Shown piece by piece: positions 1 to 10,418 of a DNA stretch of 64,000 bases. The number at the start of each line of letters is the position of its first letter. The stretch's first letter is position 1. The notes below the pieces were generated by a model. The model made no database searches, was not told the DNA's origin, and saw only the letters and a list, made by a program, of their open reading frames with translations. The stretch is from an uncultured SAR116 cluster alpha proteobacterium (GTDB lineage: Bacteria > Pseudomonadota > Alphaproteobacteria > Puniceispirillales > Puniceispirillaceae): positions 1 to 64,000 of the forward strand of contig CABYIQ010000005.1 of assembly GCA_902518965.1 (NCBI GenBank). Reading direction: 5' to 3'. The translations under genes and the position numbers were made by a program.

Positions 1-929
1 AAATCGACAATCAGTGGGCCACGTGCATTTGGTAGGATTTCCCAAAGCATAATATACCATGCCCCCTCACCGCGGGTCTGCGCGGCAGCAACATAATCAC
101 GGGTTTGAATATCAAGCGTAATGCCACGAACAATACGAAATACAGTTGGCGAGTTCACAAATACCACCGAGACAAATACATTCAGTAAGTTAGGATCCAT
201 ATAAAAAATCCCAAGAGGGTCGGCATTAAAAGCAAGGCCTGAATATGCCCATAAACAAAAAATCAGAGTTATACCGCAATATAGATTGCGCCTTGCTGGC
301 TCGGTGTAATAACGAGAATGGAAAAGCATCATCAAAAACACAATTGGGAATAGGAAAAGAACAGCAGCCAAAATCATAGGGATGCCCGTTACACGGATTT
401 CCGGCGTTACCAACAAATAGAAAAGAAGAATCACTGGAAAAGCTAAAACCATATTCGCTAAAAATGATAGGATGGTGTCTAAGCGTTTTCCAAAATAACC
501 CGCAGGCAAGCCCAATGTGATTCCGACCATAAAGGCAAAAAGGGTTGCTGCTGGAGCGATTGATAAAACAAACCTTGCCCCCATAACCATCCGGCTAAAA
601 ATATCCCGTGCTAAATTATCCCCACCCAGCAGATAAAATGCACCTTCTTGTCCACGAACAGGTGTACCTGGAAGCTTATTTTTCATCCCAGAGACTTGAG
701 CAAGCGGATCATGAGTTACGATCATATCTGCAAATATTGCGGTCAAAACCCAAAATAAAACAATAAATAAGCCAATCATCCCAATAGGACTGTCGAACAA
801 GCGGCCATATAAACCAAGCCTTCGCTTAAAAAGCACAGATAAAAGAAATATAATTCCCAAAGCAATCCACACGGGTATGAATTGAACAAACATCTGTCCA
901 AAAATTTCCAACCAACTTAGTGGCGCCAT
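1..929 (-). CDS. ABC transporter permease, DppC/OppC type (C-terminus truncated by window edge)
   Basis: Reverse-strand frame open from ATG (complement of CAT at 927-929) to the window start; hydrophobic product next to a DppB-like permease and an SBP. Confidence 0.75.
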   Translation of the reverse strand, partial: MAPLSWLEIFGQMFVQFIPVWIALGIIFLLSVLFKRRLGLYGRLFDSPIGMIGLFIVLFWVLTAIFADMIVTHDPLAQVSGMKNKLPGTPVRGQEGAFYLLGGDNLARDIFSRMVMGARFVLSIAPAATLFAFMVGITLGLPAGYFGKRLDTILSFLANMVLAFPVILLFYLLVTPEIRVTGIPMILAAVLFLFPIVFLMMLFHSRYYTEPARRNLYCGITLIFCLWAYSGLAFNADPLGIFYMDPNLLNVFVSVVFVNSPTVFRIVRGITLDIQTRDYVAAAQTRGEGAWYIMLWEILPNARGPLIVD

Positions 930-948
930 TTTTGGTTATCCCCTTTTT

Positions 949-1995
949 CTAATTTACCCGAATTTTGGGGTTCAAGTACACGTACCCTATGTCAGAAATG
1001 AGTTGGGTTACTAGAACTACCAATACAGCAGCAATAGAGCATGATAAAAGTAACTCGATGTCATTGTTGCCAGCCGCCTGAACCAACGTCCAGCCAAAAC
1101 CCTTGTAATTAAAAAGTGTTTCAACAATCACTACACCCGTCAAAAGCCAAGGAAATTGCAACATTATTACGGTGAACGGCGCTATAAGAGCATTGCGCAA
1201 AGCATGTTTCAAAACAATATTTTGAAAAGCTACCCCTTTGAGACGAGCTGTTCGAATATACTGCGCTGTCATTACTTCAGCCATAGAGGCGCGGGTCATT
1301 CGAGCTATGTAGCCCATGCCATAGAGTGCCATCGTCATTACAGGCAGTGTAAAATTATTGAATGTTATGCCATCCATTGCCGTTGTCGCAGAACCATTCA
1401 ACCACTTTAAACCAACTGCAGAGCTCGAAAAAATTACTATGAAAACCACTCCTGAAACATATTCTGGAGTAGCAGTAGTTATTATTGAGAAGGTTGAAAG
1501 AGAGCGGTCAGTTCGAGTTCCCTCACGCATGCCTGCTACCACTCCAACTAAAAGCGCAGAGGGCACCATTACCAGCATTACCCAAAACATAAGCTTGCCG
1601 GTTAGCAATAACCTCTTGCCAATGATTTCCTCTACTTTTCCCTGAAAAAGTGAGGTGTAACCTAATTTTCCTTGCAGTAAACCACAGTAATTAGGCACAT
1701 GCCCAAAGTCTCTTTTAAGGTAAGCACATTTACCAACTACTTTGCCGTCATCCTCTGTACTTTGCCATCCGGGTAAAACACCCAACCATTCCCCATATCT
1801 GAAGAAAAGGTTTCGGTCATATCCGTTGCGGGCTAACCAGCTAACCACTTGATCATCGGTCATGCGATTATTCGCCTGTGTCTTAGCCAGCTTTTCAAGA
1901 TTGGGTTGTAAATTTGTTAAAAAGAAAACAACAAAAGTTAGACACAGGGATGTGAGTGCCATTAATCCAATTCGTTTAGTAAGGAACAAAAACAT
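949..1995 (-). CDS. ABC transporter permease, DppB/OppB type
   Basis: 348 aa multi-TM protein with binding-protein-dependent permease signature (YIARMTRASMAEVMTAQYIRTARLKG). Confidence 0.88.
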   Translation of the reverse strand: MFLFLTKRIGLMALTSLCLTFVVFFLTNLQPNLEKLAKTQANNRMTDDQVVSWLARNGYDRNLFFRYGEWLGVLPGWQSTEDDGKVVGKCAYLKRDFGHVPNYCGLLQGKLGYTSLFQGKVEEIIGKRLLLTGKLMFWVMLVMVPSALLVGVVAGMREGTRTDRSLSTFSIITTATPEYVSGVVFIVIFSSSAVGLKWLNGSATTAMDGITFNNFTLPVMTMALYGMGYIARMTRASMAEVMTAQYIRTARLKGVAFQNIVLKHALRNALIAPFTVIMLQFPWLLTGVVIVETLFNYKGFGWTLVQAAGNNDIELLLSCSIAAVLVVLVTQLISDIGYVYLNPKIRVN

Positions 1996-2068
1996 TTACA
2001 TGTTTCCATAAATAAACGCCGCATCCCAACACCTATAGGGATGCGGCATAAATTTTTGAGAACCCGCT

Positions 2069-3751
2069 TTAAGCGTTGAAGCCCATATACTGGAAGCGAT
2101 TTTCAAAAGTTGGATGCATATCTGATTGCCCAACTAAGGACTTACGCTTGTGACGGAAGATTGAACGCCAATAAGGTTGAATTATCACACCTTCATCCTG
2201 CATGATTTGCTGGATGCGCTCCATTATTACCCTTCTATCATCAGCATTTGCTGTGGCTAATGCTTTTGAAAGAAGTTCATCAAACTCAGCGTTGTTGAAA
2301 GCGCATTCATTCCATGCTTCGCCCGAGCGATAAGCAAGAGCCAAAACCTGAACACCTAGGGGCCGCTGATTCCAGTTTGTTGAAGAAAACGGATATTTGG
2401 CCCAGTCATTCCAGAAGGTTGAGCCTGGAAGGATTGTGCGTTTGACTTTTATCCCTGCATCACGCAATTGTTGGGCGACCGCGTCGGTGGTATTTTTACG
2501 CCAGTCATCATCGATTGATATGATTTCATGTTCAAAATCACCCATACCTTCTGCATCCAGCATCGATTTTGCTGCTGCCGGATCAACTTTTTGAGGCGGA
2601 AGTTTTGCGTATTCTGGGTGAATCGGACATACGTGATGATTTTCAGCAGGCTCCCCAAGCCCGGCATAGCCCAATTCCAAACACACTGAATTGTCTACAG
2701 CCATCGCTAGAGCTCGACGAACATTTTTATTAGCATATGGCTTCATGCCATTAACTTCAGCATCTTGGTTCGTTCTTATTACAATGGTTGAAGCTGTCAC
2801 TACCTGGGACTTTTCAAATGAACCGAGAGAATCCATTAATTCGACATAGTCACCAGTTGTCTGGTGAAGCATATCGACTTCGCCAGCTTCAATAGCCGCA
2901 ACAAATGCTGTTGGATCAGTGCCATAATCTACAATCTCGATCCTGTCCAAAAAGGCACCATTTTTAGCGTTCCACCAAGTATGACCTGCATTACGAACCA
3001 AAACAGCCTTGACGCCAACTTCATGGCTCTCAAACGTATATGCACCCGTGCCGATCGGATTGTTAGTAAGCATTTCAGCAGAATTATCATAGGATGAATG
3101 AACAATGGCTGCCGGGTAGTCCCCTGCACCAACGATGATTGTAATGTCCGGACGTGGCAGTTTCAGGACAACAGTGTGGCTGTCTGCAACAACAATTGAG
3201 CCTTCGATAGCCTTATTGGTATCTGGATCAATCAAGGTAGCCATCCGGCCTGCCATCGAGTTGCCCTCAACGGACTTATCACACCAACGTTCAAAATTAT
3301 TTGCAACATCTGATGCAGTGAAATCGTCACCGTTATTCCACTTAACACCCTTCCTCACATTGAGAGTATACTGAGTTGCATCAGCATTCACTTCCCAACT
3401 TTCAAGAAGCTGCCCCGCTACACTTCCATCAGGCTCCAGATGAACCAAATACTCCAAAAATCCTCTGCAGGCATTAGCAATCTCTGACCAATCCCAGGTG
3501 CGAGGGTCTTTCAAAGGCCGCACTTCCATCTGACAGCGAAGCGTGCCACCCATTTTTGGCGGGTTCGTCCAGCTGACTGATGCTTCAGCTGCATTTTGGC
3601 CTATCAAGGCATATGCAGTTGTAGCTGAAACTCCAAGAGCAGTTGCCCGAACTAAAAATTCTCTGCGAGAAAGCTGTCCATCTGCATACTCTTTTGCATA
3701 CATATGCGCCTTTTCGTGAACGGGCTTCCCGTTTTGTTTATCAAAAAACAT
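2069..3751 (-). CDS. Peptide/opine-type ABC transporter substrate-binding protein (SBP_bac_5), Tat signal
   Basis: 560 aa; N-terminal twin-arginine motif SRREFLVRA; family-5 SBP features ([37 protein letters not shown]). Confidence 0.88.
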   Translation of the reverse strand: MFFDKQNGKPVHEKAHMYAKEYADGQLSRREFLVRATALGVSATTAYALIGQNAAEASVSWTNPPKMGGTLRCQMEVRPLKDPRTWDWSEIANACRGFLEYLVHLEPDGSVAGQLLESWEVNADATQYTLNVRKGVKWNNGDDFTASDVANNFERWCDKSVEGNSMAGRMATLIDPDTNKAIEGSIVVADSHTVVLKLPRPDITIIVGAGDYPAAIVHSSYDNSAEMLTNNPIGTGAYTFESHEVGVKAVLVRNAGHTWWNAKNGAFLDRIEIVDYGTDPTAFVAAIEAGEVDMLHQTTGDYVELMDSLGSFEKSQVVTASTIVIRTNQDAEVNGMKPYANKNVRRALAMAVDNSVCLELGYAGLGEPAENHHVCPIHPEYAKLPPQKVDPAAAKSMLDAEGMGDFEHEIISIDDDWRKNTTDAVAQQLRDAGIKVKRTILPGSTFWNDWAKYPFSSTNWNQRPLGVQVLALAYRSGEAWNECAFNNAEFDELLSKALATANADDRRVIMERIQQIMQDEGVIIQPYWRSIFRHKRKSLVGQSDMHPTFENRFQYMGFNA

Positions 3752-4055
3752 TTCCTAATCCTCCCTTTGAACAATAGCGTTGATTTTCCTATGTTCGAAA
3801 ACTAATTTTTTCTGGTGCTCTCACTAGCGAGAGAACTGTACTCCTAGACCTTACATCATTTACAGAAGCTAGCAAGGCGCATGGGGTAAAAAACACATCA
3901 ATTAGAACATATATGTCGGAATTGCGACAAAATATTTTTTCAAACGCTGGCTCTAGTCCAAGAGAATCGACAGAAAATTAAAATAAAATCCGACTCGCTT
4001 ACAATTATGCAATAACATTCTTCGCTTGTTTTGGTATAATTACAACTGAGGCAAT

Positions 4056-5591
4056 CTAAAGTTCGTTTGTGCCAATCTCCTCTTTTCGGCGGGAAACATA
4101 TTCTTCCAAAGCCTCAATTCTATCTTGAGGGAGATTTGGTGGTTGAAAACCTTCAAGCATTTGCTGCCACACAGATGTCGCTCTATCTTCTGCTCTCTGG
4201 CTGCCAGCAGCTTCCCATGCCTCATGATTGGTCCAATCGGATAGAAAAGGCGGGTAAAAGGCATCGCGATAACGGCTCATGGTGTGTTCAGATCCAAAAA
4301 AATGTCCCCCAGGCAAAACATTTTCTTGGGCAGACAGGCCCAAATCGTCATTTGTAAATGTGACTGATTTTAGAAGAGAAGACATCGCCTGCAACATCTC
4401 GCAATCCACCACCAATTTTTCGTAAGAAGCAACCAACCCTCCTTCGCCCCAACCAGCAGCATGGTATATCAAATTACCATGACCCGATACTGCACCCCAA
4501 AGTGCCATTTGAGTTTCCCAGACTGCTTGAGTATCGACCGCGTTAGAGGCTGAACATGCGCTTGTGCGATATGGCAAATTATATCTCCTGGCTAGTTGGC
4601 CGCCGGCCATATTGGCGCGTGTGTTTTCAGGTGTTCCGAATGCAGGTGCACCCGATTTCATATCCACATTACTTGTAAAACCCCCATAAACAACTGGCGC
4701 ACCCTTACGTACAATCTGAGTTAAGCAAATTCCAAAAATTGCTTCTGCATTTTGTTGAGCAAGGGCACCAGCCAATGTAATGGGAGCCATTGCCCCCATC
4801 AGCGTAAAAGGTGTAACCACCACTGCCTGGCCTAACTCTGCCAAAGTTATCAAAGCTTCCGCCATTTCAATGTCAAATTTGCGGGGGCTGTTTATGTTAA
4901 CATTGGTGATGCAACTAGGTGAAAGCGCCAATTCCTCAATAGTCAAACCCCGCGCGATAGCCAGCATGTTTGCAGTATCACGTACACGAGTTCCACCGAT
5001 CGACATAGATAGGAAAATCTTATCCGAATAGGTCAGATTTACGAATGCCGTATCGAGATGTCGCGTGTTCACTGGCAGATCATTCGGAGATAAAGTTTGG
5101 TTGCCAAAAAAATGAATTACGTTGAAGGATTGCCCTAACTTTATCAGATTTTTGTAATCATCAAAATTTCCTGGCCTGCGGCCATGCAGCGCGCAACTGA
5201 CATTTGGCGCTCCAGAAACCATTCCGAAATGGATATTATTTTTGCCTATATCCAGCGCGCGCTCAGAGTTGGTTGGTGTAAGAATAAATTCACTTGGAGC
5301 TGTTTCAAGCAGCGAAATGACCAAATCCTGAGGCAATCTTACAATTTGGCTAGCTTCGTCAACTTCTGCTCCTGCATTTTTGTAAAACTGACGCGCACGA
5401 AGACTGTTCACCTCAATACCAGTCTGTTCCAATATAATCATGGATGCGCGGTGAATTGATTCTAGTTGGTCTGAGTTCAAAGGCTCCAATGGCACAAAAG
5501 GGTTTTGAGTAAAGAAAAAGGGCTGCTGCACCACCTTCTTCTCATTCTCCTCTCTTTTTGAACGTCCTTGTCTTGCTCCTCGTCGAACCAT
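4056..5591 (-). CDS. Trimethylamine methyltransferase (MttB) superfamily protein, non-pyrrolysine type
   Basis: 511 aa; MttB-like segments (SIHRASMIILEQTGIEV, RKGAPVVYGGFTSNVDMKSGAPAFGTPE, LLKSVTFTNDDLGL). ORF uninterrupted, no internal amber codon needed. Confidence 0.85.
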   Translation of the reverse strand: MVRRGARQGRSKREENEKKVVQQPFFFTQNPFVPLEPLNSDQLESIHRASMIILEQTGIEVNSLRARQFYKNAGAEVDEASQIVRLPQDLVISLLETAPSEFILTPTNSERALDIGKNNIHFGMVSGAPNVSCALHGRRPGNFDDYKNLIKLGQSFNVIHFFGNQTLSPNDLPVNTRHLDTAFVNLTYSDKIFLSMSIGGTRVRDTANMLAIARGLTIEELALSPSCITNVNINSPRKFDIEMAEALITLAELGQAVVVTPFTLMGAMAPITLAGALAQQNAEAIFGICLTQIVRKGAPVVYGGFTSNVDMKSGAPAFGTPENTRANMAGGQLARRYNLPYRTSACSASNAVDTQAVWETQMALWGAVSGHGNLIYHAAGWGEGGLVASYEKLVVDCEMLQAMSSLLKSVTFTNDDLGLSAQENVLPGGHFFGSEHTMSRYRDAFYPPFLSDWTNHEAWEAAGSQRAEDRATSVWQQMLEGFQPPNLPQDRIEALEEYVSRRKEEIGTNEL

Positions 5592-5884
5592 AATTTAAAC
5601 CTTCGGAACAATAAATGTACATTTTGAGCTACACGTCTTGATTTGCATTTTTATGGTGCCTCTGGGGCACCCTTTAAATAATATTTATCCGCCATAAATG
5701 TTCTAATTTCGACAGGAATTGGTTTTTAGTTTGATGCTTTCGAAGTCAATCATTTACTTTATGTATTGAGGAGGTAGTCATCTGTTGTGACCGAGACGTC
5801 AGAAAATACAAATCTACATGAGATAATTGCCAAAAACACATTACTGGTGTTATAGACCAATTTTGAATTTAAAACTCGTAGTTC

Positions 5885-5969
5885 GGGAGTATGGTGAAAT
5901 TGGTAAACACGCTGGATTCAAAATCCTGTGCCGCAAGGCTTCTCGGTTCAAGTCCGAGTACTCCCACCA
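5885..5969 (+). tRNA. tRNA-Leu(CAA)
   Basis: GGGAGTA/TACTCCC acceptor stem, D-arm AAATTGGTAAA, loop TTCAAAA (anticodon CAA), long variable arm GCC-GCAA-GGC, TTCAAGT T-loop, encoded CCA. Confidence 0.95.
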
Positions 5970-6016
5970 TTCTGCCATTCTGAATAAAACAAAGCAAAAT
6001 ACCAAGTAAATTTGTT

Positions 6017-6586
6017 ATGATTACTCATCAAGCCCTAACGACCTTTATAAAGGTTCATGCAGGCACCACAAACGCACGGCTTGGGCTCTACTTCCTTACA
6101 GCGTTGGAAAGTATCTTGTTTCCTATTCCTGTTGATCCGCTGCTAGCTGCCTGTGTCTTTGCTCGCAGCGATAAATGGATAAGTATTGCCTTTTTGACAG
6201 CATTCTGGTCTGTGGTAGGTGGAGGGATTGGTTGGTATCTAGGCTTTGCTGCCCAGGGATTTGTTTCAGACATGCTTCAGCTTTTGCCAGGTCAAATTGC
6301 GGGCCCAGAAAAATTTTCTGCTGTTTCAGCAGCATTCAACAAATTCGGAATAATTCTGGTTTTAATCGGGGCATTTACCCCTTTGCCCTATAAAGTCATA
6401 GCAGTAAGTGCTGGCCTTTTTGGCTATGCCCTGCTGCCCTTTATTTTATTTTCACTGCTTGGCCGTGGAGTGCGGTTTTTACTGGTTGCTGGGCTCGTAT
6501 CTTATCGTCATGATTTCAAGTTGGTTCTTGGTTTCTTATCTGCGCTGTTGATACTCATCGGGACTGGAATGTGGTTGGTATCCTGA
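6017..6586 (+). CDS. DedA/YqaA-like (SNARE-associated) membrane protein
   Basis: 189 aa multi-TM protein; motifs ALESILFPIPVDPLLAA and GAFTPLPYKVIAVSAG. Confidence 0.78.
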   Translation: MITHQALTTFIKVHAGTTNARLGLYFLTALESILFPIPVDPLLAACVFARSDKWISIAFLTAFWSVVGGGIGWYLGFAAQGFVSDMLQLLPGQIAGPEKFSAVSAAFNKFGIILVLIGAFTPLPYKVIAVSAGLFGYALLPFILFSLLGRGVRFLLVAGLVSYRHDFKLVLGFLSALLILIGTGMWLVS

Positions 6587-6589
6587 ATC

Positions 6590-7066
6590 ATGTTTGAGCT
6601 GTTTTCAAAACAACAAATTCTATTTTTATGTGGCTTAGCCTCAGCAGCATTGTTGACAGCCGCATTTGGGTTTGAATATCTGGGTGGTTTAGCTCCTTGT
6701 AAACTATGCTTATGGCAACGCTGGCCACATGCTGGTGTGATTGTCTTCTGTCTGATGGGGACGACAGGTATACTACGCTCAGGACCAGCTTTTTTGATGA
6801 TCGCGCTGTGCGCAGCGGTTACCACTATTATTGCGAGTTATCATGTAGGTGTAGAACAATTGCTCTGGCAAGGTCCAACAAGCTGCTCAGGGGCACTAAA
6901 CTCGATGAGTGCGTCCGATTTACTTGACAGTCTTCTAGCTACGCCAGTTGTCAGATGTGATGAAATTGCGTGGTCCTTTGCTAATATATCAATGGCAGGT
7001 TGGAACATGCTGTTCAGCAGCGGTCTAGCTTGTTTTGCACTTCTGGCCTACCGCAAAACAAAATAA
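6590..7066 (+). CDS. dsbB: Disulfide bond formation protein B
   Basis: 158 aa; CKLCLWQRWPH motif and later C-x-C pair (TSCSGA, VRCDE) typical of DsbB. Confidence 0.85.
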   Translation: MFELFSKQQILFLCGLASAALLTAAFGFEYLGGLAPCKLCLWQRWPHAGVIVFCLMGTTGILRSGPAFLMIALCAAVTTIIASYHVGVEQLLWQGPTSCSGALNSMSASDLLDSLLATPVVRCDEIAWSFANISMAGWNMLFSSGLACFALLAYRKTK

Positions 7067-7147
7067 AGCATTCGGCTGTGAGTGCGCCACCTTGTCCCAG
7101 ATGCTTGAAACATTAAAGCTCTACCTTATATTATTCGTTCAGAATTA

Positions 7148-7717
7148 ATGGATTATACCGCAGAAAGTAAATACGTCATGACTGAACAAAGTCCGCCAAA
7201 AGCAAATCAAAGACTGGCCGAATATCTTCGTGTAAATCATGCTGGTGAACGGGCTGCGCAGACGATTTACAAAGGCCAGCTTGCTGTGTTGAAAGGGCAT
7301 CCACAGGCAGCTGAAATCCAGCATATGATGGAACAAGAACAAGAACATCTGGATACGTTTGATACGCTGCTGAATGACTATAAAGTCAGACCATCCCTGC
7401 TTGACCCATTATGGGGAGCTGCCGGCTTCATGCTGGGCGCAGCAACGGCAGCTCTAGGCCCGAAGGCCGCCATGGCCTGCACAATCGCCGTTGAAGAAGT
7501 CATTGGTACACATTATGACCGTCAAGTGCAGGACCTGAATAACCGTCATGAAGAACCAGAACTTGTGAAAACATTGGCTAGGTTTAGAGATGAAGAGCTG
7601 GAGCACCGAGATATTGCAGTTGAACATGACGGAAGACAGGCCCCTGCGTATGGTCTGATGAAAGCAATTATTCAAACAGGATGTAAAACAGCGATCAAAA
7701 TTGCTGAAAAAATCTAA
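7148..7717 (+). CDS. coq7: Demethoxyubiquinone hydroxylase (Coq7)
   Basis: LRVNHAGERAAQTIYKGQ, EQEHLDTF, VEEVIGTHYDRQ and RDEELEHRDIAVEHD di-iron motifs. Start may be the internal Met at 7178. Confidence 0.9.
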   Translation: MDYTAESKYVMTEQSPPKANQRLAEYLRVNHAGERAAQTIYKGQLAVLKGHPQAAEIQHMMEQEQEHLDTFDTLLNDYKVRPSLLDPLWGAAGFMLGAATAALGPKAAMACTIAVEEVIGTHYDRQVQDLNNRHEEPELVKTLARFRDEELEHRDIAVEHDGRQAPAYGLMKAIIQTGCKTAIKIAEKI

Positions 7718-7749
7718 TTGAGCCTATCTGCTGCTATACTTTACTCGTC

Positions 7750-8346
7750 CTAATAGGACAAATCCGGCACATCTTCCAGCAATTCGCTATCCCAATACAA
7801 ATAATCACGCCAGCTGTGATGGAGATAGTTTGGCGGATAAGCCCGTCCATTTTCCTGCAGCTGCCAGACAGTTGGTGCAGCAGGTTTTTTTAGCGGATGC
7901 ATATTGCACTTCGCGGGCATTTTATTGGCTTTTTTCAAATTACATGGGCTACACGCGGCCACCACATTATCCCAACGCGACCGCCCGCCTTTTGAGCGCG
8001 GTGTGACATGATCAAAGGTCAGGTCACTTGCGGGCAGTTTGGTATCACAATACTGGCAAGTAAATTTATCACGCAGAAATACATTAAAGCGTGTGAAAGC
8101 GGGTGTCCGACCTTGAGGGATATATTCCTTTAAGGCAATCACAGATGGCAAGGGCATGGTCAGAGACGGCGAGCTAACCATTTCCTCATACTCAGATATA
8201 ATTGTCACCCGATCCAGAAACACAGCCTTTATGCTATCTTGCCATGACCAGAGTGACAATGGGAAATAGCTGAGTGGCCTAAAATCAGCATTCAAAACGA
8301 GAGCGGGCGGATGCATACCTGCGTTCATAAGTTTACTGCTCACCAC
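7750..8346 (-). CDS. HNH endonuclease
   Basis: CQYCDTKLPASDLTFDHVTPRSKGGRSRWDNVVAACSPCNLKKANK: classic HNH/zinc-knuckle core. Confidence 0.88.
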   Translation of the reverse strand: MVSSKLMNAGMHPPALVLNADFRPLSYFPLSLWSWQDSIKAVFLDRVTIISEYEEMVSSPSLTMPLPSVIALKEYIPQGRTPAFTRFNVFLRDKFTCQYCDTKLPASDLTFDHVTPRSKGGRSRWDNVVAACSPCNLKKANKMPAKCNMHPLKKPAAPTVWQLQENGRAYPPNYLHHSWRDYLYWDSELLEDVPDLSY

Positions 8347-8522
8347 ATCGGTTGACTCTTACAGGAAATAGTCAAACATGATGTTTAACAGGTGACAAGA
8401 GCAAATCCCGTTTTTATTACTAGATATAGCCAATTAGCTTGATACCTACCCCAAAATGTTGCTGTGTTTGTGTAGATAGCATATTGAGATATTGGATGAG
8501 TAACAGCGGCGCATTTTCCTGT

Positions 8523-9329
8523 TCACAGACTGGCTATAAATCGGGCAAGAGCATCTATCGTTTCTGGGTCAATGCCATGAGCCATATGCTCACGGTGCAA
8601 AGTTTGGGGTGTCAGACCTACCTTTTTCAGATCAGCTTCAGCCTGTGTTATGCATGCAAACGGCACGACTGGATCAAGTACGCCATGGGCCAGAAAGACA
8701 GGCAAGCCTGTAGGCTGATGACATGTTTGTTCTGAGGTCAGCCATGCCCCAGACAGACAGAATAATCCAGCCAGGGGCTTTTCGTAGCCAACTCCAGCTG
8801 TGAGCGATACCATGCCACCTTGCGAGAAACCCCCCAAAATTATCTGATATGAAGCATACCCAATTCGCTTAGACAGAGCGTCTAGCATGGCCGCAATAAA
8901 TTCTGCTGTCTGCAAACAAGCTGATGCATTCCGTCCAATGCCGGATGCAGGGTCGGATAGCTCAAACCATTGTCGCCCAAAAGGGTTCGCAGAGCATATA
9001 TTAGGAGCATCCGGGACAAATACAGCACCACCAAACGAACTGTGATGGGCAGATGAAGTATCTTCAGAAGCGACAGATGCCTGACTCAATAAAGACGGCG
9101 CTAGTGGGGCCAGATCGCTGCCATCCGCCCCCCAACCATGCAGTAGTATAACAAGCCGTGCATCTTTTCTAAAATTGACGCTCTGCTCAAGCTGTCCCAC
9201 AGAGTGCACTTCGGGTTGATATAATTGTCCGGATAAAATTCCATATTCGTTCAAGTCCAGCGTCAAAGGGGTAAACGTCATTTCAGGGGTTTCCTTATTT
9301 TTTGGAGCGGAACTTTTGGTTGACTTCAA
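8523..9329 (-). CDS. Phospholipase/carboxylesterase (alpha/beta hydrolase)
   Basis: GGFSQGGMVSL nucleophile elbow, LHGWGADGSDL oxyanion region, LAHGVLDPVVPF and HMAHGIDPE catalytic Asp/His. Confidence 0.85.
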   Translation of the reverse strand: MKSTKSSAPKNKETPEMTFTPLTLDLNEYGILSGQLYQPEVHSVGQLEQSVNFRKDARLVILLHGWGADGSDLAPLAPSLLSQASVASEDTSSAHHSSFGGAVFVPDAPNICSANPFGRQWFELSDPASGIGRNASACLQTAEFIAAMLDALSKRIGYASYQIILGGFSQGGMVSLTAGVGYEKPLAGLFCLSGAWLTSEQTCHQPTGLPVFLAHGVLDPVVPFACITQAEADLKKVGLTPQTLHREHMAHGIDPETIDALARFIASL

Positions 9330-9397
9330 CTGCCATTTTCAAGTCCACCGTGTTGTTCTTGTACTAGTAAAGTGTTTCGTTATAATTCATCCGACAG

Positions 9398-10330
9398 TTG
9401 GATGACTATATCACAGTCAGAAAGAGAGATACCAACATGTCTGTTCATCCTGAACTCAATGCGCAAAAAAAAACCGTGACTCGACCAATGCGTACACGTT
9501 TTGCCCCGAGCCCTACGGGAGAGCTGCATTTAGGACATGCTTATTCTGCATTGACCGCTTGGAAGGCTGCAGGACAGTCTTCAGAACTGTTTTGTTTGCG
9601 AATTGACGACCTTGACCACACGCGATGCCGCCCAGCCTATACCAAACAGATAAAGGATGATTTAAGCTGGCTTGGCCTGCAATGGGCAGAGACGCCTCTG
9701 GTTCAGTCAAAAAGACTTCAGCGATATGCGGAGGCGCTTGAAAAACTGAAAACAGATAAGCTTTTATATCCTTGTTATTTGACCAGACGTGAGGTCAACT
9801 CACTACTCAGCGCACCACATGATGGTTCGGAACAAGCACCAGCGCCATATACAAGAGGGTTGCTGTCACAAGAAGAGCAGCATCAACGGGAGATAAATGG
9901 ACATATGGCCGCATGGCGTCTTGATTGCAAAGCCGCTTTGGCCCGCACGGGCACATTAATTTGGCAGGACTATGCCGGAACATCACACCAAGTAGGCATA
10001 GAACAAATGCCTGCTGACAGAGGTGATGTTGTTCTAGGACGCCGGGACATTGCCGCATCCTACCATTTGAGTGTTGTATTAGATGACGCCGATAGTCAGG
10101 TTGAGTTAGTTGTGAGAGGTGCGGACCTTGAAACCTCAACTCCACTTCACAGGCTGCTACAAGAGCTTTTGGGCTTGCCAACCCCAGTTTATCTTCATCA
10201 TCCACTTGTGTGTGATAAGAACGGCAAACGCCTGTCCAAACGCGATCATGACACCAGTCTTACCGCCCTCAGGGCGGCAGGTTTCAGTCCTGCAGATGTG
10301 ATCGCAATGATGCCTGATTTCATTGTTTAG
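9398..10330 (+). CDS. gluQ: Glutamyl-Q tRNA(Asp) synthetase
   Basis: RFAPSPTGELHLGHAYSAL and GKRLSKRDHD; short (310 aa) GluRS paralogue lacking an anticodon-binding domain. Start may be the internal Met at 9437. Confidence 0.88.
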   Translation: MDDYITVRKRDTNMSVHPELNAQKKTVTRPMRTRFAPSPTGELHLGHAYSALTAWKAAGQSSELFCLRIDDLDHTRCRPAYTKQIKDDLSWLGLQWAETPLVQSKRLQRYAEALEKLKTDKLLYPCYLTRREVNSLLSAPHDGSEQAPAPYTRGLLSQEEQHQREINGHMAAWRLDCKAALARTGTLIWQDYAGTSHQVGIEQMPADRGDVVLGRRDIAASYHLSVVLDDADSQVELVVRGADLETSTPLHRLLQELLGLPTPVYLHHPLVCDKNGKRLSKRDHDTSLTALRAAGFSPADVIAMMPDFIV

Positions 10331-10418
10331 CCAGCATTCCCAACTTACTGTCTTATTTCTGGCTTTTGTGCTGTTTGCGAAACCGTTTATTTTTATTTTG
10401 GAATGCTTGACTTTTTGC

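Noticed and set aside
4056-5591. Possible pyrrolysine-dependent MttB
   Set aside because: The ORF is full-length without an internal TAG, so there is no evidence for pyrrolysine read-through.
7750-8346. HNH endonuclease as part of a defence or mobile element
   Set aside because: Neighbours are housekeeping genes and no methylase, integrase or toxin partner is present; it matches the common stand-alone chromosomal HNH family.
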